A stretch of DNA of 9,415 nucleotides from FEN-680 sp036781505 (lineage in GTDB: Bacteria > Actinomycetota > Geothermincolia > Fen-727 > Anoxymicrobiaceae). The position numbers and the translations under genes were made by a program. Below are positions 6,705 through 9,415 of the stretch, piece by piece. Position 1 is the first letter of the stretch. Each line of letters opens with the position of its first letter. The notes under the pieces are model-generated. The model saw nothing but the letters and a program-made list of their open reading frames with translations, made no database searches and had not been told where the DNA came from. The stretch is from positions 1 through 9,415 of the forward strand of contig DAIQAV010000088.1 of assembly GCA_036781505.1 (NCBI GenBank). The letters run 5' to 3'.

Positions 6705-7106
6705 TCACTTCTTCGCCGCTGGCTTCCTCACCCACACCCCGTAGGGACCCTTGAGGTTCCTACCTACAATCTTGTACGAATTTACTCCAGCGGGCTCAGT
6801 GGGCTCACCGTTGAGTATGACGCGCTTGTCCTTGACGGTGAATGTGCCTCGATAGGTCTTTTCCGGAACCTCTATATCATGTAAACCAATGAACGTATCC
6901 GAGTAGACTTTCTTGGGTTCAAGGTCACTAATCCTTTGGACATAGGTCCCGTCCGACTTGAGTTCTAATCGAAAATCAGAAGCAAGCCAAGAAGGAGGCA
7001 AATATACCCGCGTTACCGAGGGACCGCCACAACCCGCCACTAATATTCCCAAAATCAGGCAAACGATAAGCGATGCCAGCAGGACGACCTTGCAGTTGTG
7101 TTTCAA
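6705..7106 (-). CDS. Small lipoprotein with beta-rich domain, unknown function
   Basis: The 133-residue protein has a lipoprotein signal peptide: a hydrophobic stretch (VVLLASLIVCLILGIL) and the lipobox LVAGC with Cys26 as the lipidated residue. It should therefore be tethered outside the cytoplasmic membrane. Residues 45-127 form a probable beta domain: FRLELKSDGTYVQ, a GTFTVKDKRVILNG strand pair, and a terminal SYKIVGRNLKGPYGVWVRK. The same pattern occurs twice in the neighbouring gene at 7168-7770, so the two are likely paralogous. The start is TTG at 7106-7104, supported by AAGGGGG 5 nt upstream; there is no nearby ATG in frame. It follows the upstream gene by 61 bp on the same strand and is probably in the same operon. 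The name and ligand are unknown. Confidence 0.8.
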   Translation of the reverse strand: MKHNCKVVLLASLIVCLILGILVAGCGGPSVTRVYLPPSWLASDFRLELKSDGTYVQRISDLEPKKVYSDTFIGLHDIEVPEKTYRGTFTVKDKRVILNGEPTEPAGVNSYKIVGRNLKGPYGVWVRKPAAKK

Positions 7107-7167
7107 AACGACCCCCTTGGTTCCTACTGCTTCTTCATCACCTTCGTCTGGTGGGTCGTCGCTAGGC

Positions 7168-7770
7168 CTAGGGTGTTACAGGGAGGATAGCGGTGTCCGA
7201 CGTTCTGACAAACTCTTTGCTTTGTCCCACCAGATTCTTGCCGTTAATCGTGTAAGTCATCTTCTTGTTGAGGAAGATTGCCGTAACCACGTTCTTGCCA
7301 GCGAACCAAGTGCCGCCACGCGCAGAACCCCCATATGGCGTTTGTTGTGAATCGTAAGCAGCCCCGTTATTGTCCAACGCCAGCGACTCTCCGTTGCTCG
7401 ATGTGTATGTGCCGACGAGTGAAGAGGGCCTGTTGGGTTTGACCAACTGCTTGACCCATACCCTGCCGTCTACGACCAGCCCCTCAATCTTGTACGTTGG
7501 GGGTCCCTTGGGGGTCCCTACCGTGACGTTGTTCCCACTGACCCAGTAGCGGAGTGTGGGTGGGCCACTCAAGTCAAAGGAAACTGGAATCTCCGTGAAA
7601 GTCCCGTCTTTGGCTAGTGTCATCTCCTCAGCACCCTTTAATCCCACATATGTGCCAACGACACTGGGCGTGGGGGTTCGGGTCACAACCAAGACCACCG
7701 CGACCGTCACTACGGCGACCACGACAACGACGATTCCGGCAACAATCTTCTTCTTGCGAGTCATCGTCAA
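7168..7770 (-). CDS. Membrane-anchored protein with two copies of the beta-rich domain
   Basis: The 200-residue protein starts with a short basic segment (TRKKK) and one very Val-rich membrane helix (about 9-30), giving an N-in, C-out anchor. The outside part contains two similar units, residues 37-108 and 117-189. Each begins (V/L)VGTY, has a (M/L)(T/A)L..(D/N)(N/D)G(T/A) turn, and ends with TY(K/T)I.G..(L/V) and a final strand. The same unit occurs once in the adjacent lipoprotein. The start is TTG at 7770 (AAAGG 5 nt upstream) or ATG at 7764, two codons on. The stop lies next to a 10-bp palindrome CTAGGCCTAG (7162-7171). I recognise no family; the repeated GTY...DGT...Y.I.G pattern recalls small bacterial lipocalin-like beta proteins, but that is only a resemblance. 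Confidence 0.8.
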   Translation of the reverse strand: MTMTRKKKIVAGIVVVVVAVVTVAVVLVVTRTPTPSVVGTYVGLKGAEEMTLAKDGTFTEIPVSFDLSGPPTLRYWVSGNNVTVGTPKGPPTYKIEGLVVDGRVWVKQLVKPNRPSSLVGTYTSSNGESLALDNNGAAYDSQQTPYGGSARGGTWFAGKNVVTAIFLNKKMTYTINGKNLVGQSKEFVRTSDTAILPVTP

Positions 7771-7786
7771 ACCGGCCTTTTACATG

Positions 7787-7831
7787 AGTCTATTCTCACT
7801 AATGCCTTACGGGCACGTTTGGTTGCCTTAC
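7787..7831. promoter_or_regulatory. Possible operator: direct repeat TGCCTTAC in the divergent intergenic region
   Basis: TGCCTTAC occurs at 7803-7810 and again at 7824-7831, exactly 21 bp apart (two helical turns). It lies in the 150 bp between the minus-strand gene at 7770 and the plus-strand gene at 7920. A possible minus-strand -10 box TAGACT is at 7792-7787, so the first repeat would sit at its -35 position. This geometry suits a dimeric regulator or an activator. No such regulator is seen in the window. Confidence 0.35.
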
Positions 7832-7907
7832 CGCAGATAAATTCTACACCTCCGACCAGCGATGGAGACAAAAGCGTCGGCTCCGAACCTCTGTCACCTC
7901 GACCCAT

Positions 7908-7913
7908 TACAAT
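7908..7913 (+). promoter_or_regulatory. -10 box of a probable leaderless promoter
   Basis: TACAAT ends 6 nt before the ATG at 7920, so transcription should start at the start codon itself. No Shine-Dalgarno-like sequence precedes this ATG. The arrangement matches that at murT in this window. No good -35 box is visible. Confidence 0.5.
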
Positions 7914-7919
7914 TGACGC

Positions 7920-8594
7920 ATGAAGATACTCCTACAGATTCTGATAATGATGGCCTGCCTCGCCGGGCTTATGGCTCTATCTAATCTCTTGACCCGGCTG
8001 TTGAGCCGAACCCTGCGGAGAGACTGTGTCTACTATCTTCTTCTCGCGCCGGGAACCATGATCCACGAATTGTGCCACGCAACGATGTCCCTTATCCTCC
8101 TCGTACCTGTCCGCGAGGTACATCTGTTCAGATTGCGCCGTGAACCAGACGGCACGGTTCAACTCGGTGAAGTCGTACACGACAGCACCGACCCGATACG
8201 AAACTTTCTCATCGCGACTGCACCCCTGTTCGGGGCCACCGGGATCATCTACGGCCTTTCGGTATGGATGTTGCCAAAGGGAGTGTCCTGGGAACAGTTG
8301 CTTCGAAGCGGGTGGACGTACCTGTTCCTGGTCATCGTGTTCTTGATCGCGCTGGGCCTGTCCCCGAGCCGTCAGGACCTCAAGGCGTTGCCAGCGTTCC
8401 TGATAACGGCTTTGGTTGTGGGGCTGGTCGGCTACTTCATCGTATGGATGGTCTCCAGGGAAGTGAACCTCTCAAGCACCGCCGTGGCGGTCGAGAAAGC
8501 ATTGAGGACAGCCAACACGGGTTTGGTTTTCGTCCTTGTTGTGGTCGCGGTTGTTTATGGTGTGTTGCTGGTTGTGGAAATTGTCCGACGGTAG
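7920..8594 (+). CDS. Multi-pass membrane protein with HExxH motif, M50-like (site-2 protease-like)
   Basis: The 224-residue protein has about six hydrophobic segments (roughly 4-25, 38-66, 96-118, 131-148, 156-178, 200-222). The second contains APGTMIHELCHA, so the zinc-binding HExxH (His49, Glu50, His53) lies within the membrane as in M50 intramembrane proteases. Residues 95-118 (NFLIATAPLFGATGIIYG) may correspond to the second conserved M50 segment, and LSPSRQDLK (147-155) recalls a motif of M50-like proteins, though a clear third zinc ligand is not obvious. The role would be cleavage of membrane or membrane-anchored proteins near the bilayer. It is divergent from the anchored beta-domain genes and has no ribosome-binding site, consistent with a leaderless start. 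It might also be a non-peptidase relative; the family call is moderate. Confidence 0.75.
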   Translation: MKILLQILIMMACLAGLMALSNLLTRLLSRTLRRDCVYYLLLAPGTMIHELCHATMSLILLVPVREVHLFRLRREPDGTVQLGEVVHDSTDPIRNFLIATAPLFGATGIIYGLSVWMLPKGVSWEQLLRSGWTYLFLVIVFLIALGLSPSRQDLKALPAFLITALVVGLVGYFIVWMVSREVNLSSTAVAVEKALRTANTGLVFVLVVVAVVYGVLLVVEIVRR

Positions 8595-8988
8595 GAGCCC
8601 AGCCATCGGCACCACACCCATAGCGCTGTTGCCTCGCGCCGCACAAACAGCCTATCTCGCAGGAAGTGAAGAAAAATATCACCCGTTCGTAGTCTGGACC
8701 GGAAGAGGATAGATAAGGGGAAGGCGGCCCCCCTCAAACCCTTCTTAATGCGGCAACTCTTGGGGATATTTGGAATGGTCGTCAACAGGAGACCGCCAGT
8801 AGGGAAAGGTTATCAGAGGGAGGACGCGGCGGTCAATGACGCAGGTTCTTTTTCTTCCCTCGACTATTTCTCGCCGGAAATTCAGCGGAGGTCGAAAAGG
8901 TCAGTAAGCCCCACGACCTCGGGGGGCCGGCGGGAGTCTCCTGCTTCATCGAGACTCACCCTTGCCGGATACCCCGAGGAGGCGTCGT
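8595..8988. other. About 390 bp without a supported gene
   Basis: Short ORFs exist on both strands here but none has a start with a ribosome-binding site, a recognisable domain or protein-like composition. The stretch lies between the convergent ends of the HExxH gene and the chagasin-like gene. It contains inverted repeat arms GAGGTCG (8888-8894) and CGACCTC (8914-8920), and the larger structure at 8917-8979. A decayed gene cannot be excluded. Confidence 0.5.
8917..8979 (-). terminator. Three-tier inverted repeat after the chagasin-like gene, terminator-like
   Basis: Three nested arms pair in order: CCTCGGGG (8917-8924) with CCCCGAGG (8972-8979), CCGGC (8927-8931) with GCCGG (8964-8968), and GAGTCTC (8934-8940) with GAGACTC (8951-8957). 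They close a 10-nt loop. On the minus strand it begins about 10 nt after the stop codon at 8989, where a terminator or 3' stabilising hairpin would be expected. No U-tract follows directly; CTTTTC comes about 20 nt later. An alternative pairing of its last arm with 8888-8894 exists. Confidence 0.55.
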
Positions 8989-9415
8989 TCAATTGATGAT
9001 TACCGTGAAGTCCTTTGTTGTATACCCGTTTTGAAAGTTGAGCACAGTCGTTCCCCTTGCCTTCCCGTAAAACTTCCACACTTGAAAACTGGGCTCGTTG
9101 ACACCTTCCATCAGGGACAACGTGTCCTGACTGTAATTACTCACCAAAACCCACCCTTCCCCTTCTTCGACTCCTCCGTTTGATTGAAACCGAATCTCGA
9201 AGTCGTCGCCGGTGTTGATTTTGATGGTCTTTTCGTTCTCCGTAAAGACGTAGGACTGGGGGTCTTCGTTCGTAGAGGATTTGTGGAAGAGCCCCTTGAT
9301 ATTTGGCATCAGCAAGATACCCGAAACAGTAATCAGTAGTGCGACCGTGACTATGGCTATGCGTTGTGCCGCTTTAGCTCTGTACTTCCCTCTCTCCAAG
9401 ACAAGGATCGTCTCG
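8989..9415 (-). CDS. Membrane-anchored protein with chagasin-like (I42) domain, probably 5'-incomplete
   Basis: The frame can start at TTG 9399-9397 (136 residues) but is open to the window edge with no stop. No ribosome-binding site precedes that TTG, so the true start may lie outside. From the TTG, residues 13-31 (RIAIVTVALLITVSGILLM) are a membrane helix after a basic segment, an N-in anchor. Residues 58-136 resemble chagasin/I42 cysteine-protease inhibitors in strand order: TIKINTGDDFEIRF, a loop NGGVEEGEGWVLV at the place of the NPTTGYxW loop, and FQVWKFYGKARGTTVLNF at the place of the F.F.A...G...L.F segment. The RPW(E) signature loop is replaced by NGYTTKD, so inhibition is unproven. 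It converges with the HExxH gene and may guard against or interact with proteases; that is inference. Confidence 0.7.
   Translation of the reverse strand, partial: ETILVLERGKYRAKAAQRIAIVTVALLITVSGILLMPNIKGLFHKSSTNEDPQSYVFTENEKTIKINTGDDFEIRFQSNGGVEEGEGWVLVSNYSQDTLSLMEGVNEPSFQVWKFYGKARGTTVLNFQNGYTTKDFTVIIN

Noticed and set aside
8748..8996. Plus-strand ORF of 82 codons in the gene-free stretch
   Set aside because: It has no convincing start signal or domain and runs through the 8917-8979 inverted repeat into the end of the opposite gene.

Overview
The window is bacterial and splits into two halves of different composition. The left half (1 to about 6330) is GC-rich. It carries a murT-gatD pair, which is the lipid II amidation system of Gram-positive bacteria, and a secreted protein with WYLAEG-type repeats. 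High GC, murT/gatD, GTG and TTG starts and apparently leaderless genes together suggest an actinobacterium, perhaps an uncultured deep-branching lineage. The lineage is inference. The right half (about 6450 to 9415) is visibly less GC-rich and holds small membrane-anchored proteins of unknown role. The change falls at a tRNA-Val gene, as expected for a genomic island inserted next to a tRNA.

Left half. Positions 1-677 (minus) hold the N-terminal 225 residues of a phenylacetate-CoA-ligase-like adenylating enzyme, with a good sigma-70-type promoter at 716-744. Upstream, on the same strand, are a small Cys4 zinc-ribbon protein (763-1104) and an unrecognised 78-residue protein (1139-1375). A divergent intergenic region of about 165 bp leads to murT (1540-2931) and gatD (2934-3665). 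These two encode the two subunits of lipid II isoglutaminyl synthase; the coupled order and short junction fit an obligate complex. Next, 35 bp downstream, is a secreted beta-propeller/TIG/four-repeat protein (3701-6326). Its reading frame is broken inside an Asp-box near 4090.

Junction. tRNA-Val(CAC) lies at 6374-6448 with an encoded CCA. A perfect 26-bp inverted copy of its 3' half follows at 6471-6496, and a degenerate direct copy of its T-arm lies at 6664-6685. Between the two copies is a run of very short hairpins with three-base GNA loops. This looks like a site of repeated integration and rearrangement at a tRNA gene.

Right half. A lipoprotein (6705-7106) and a membrane-anchored protein (7168-7770), both on the minus strand, share a beta-rich domain that occurs three times in total. 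Divergent from them is an HExxH multi-pass membrane protein resembling M50 site-2 proteases (7920-8594). About 390 bp without a convincing gene follows, including a strong three-tier inverted repeat (8917-8979). At the right edge is a membrane-anchored protein with a chagasin-like (I42 protease inhibitor type) domain (8989-9415, probably running out of the window). An intramembrane-protease-like protein, a protease-inhibitor-like domain and a family of anchored extracytoplasmic domains in one island is the most interesting gene combination here, though a shared function is only a hypothesis.
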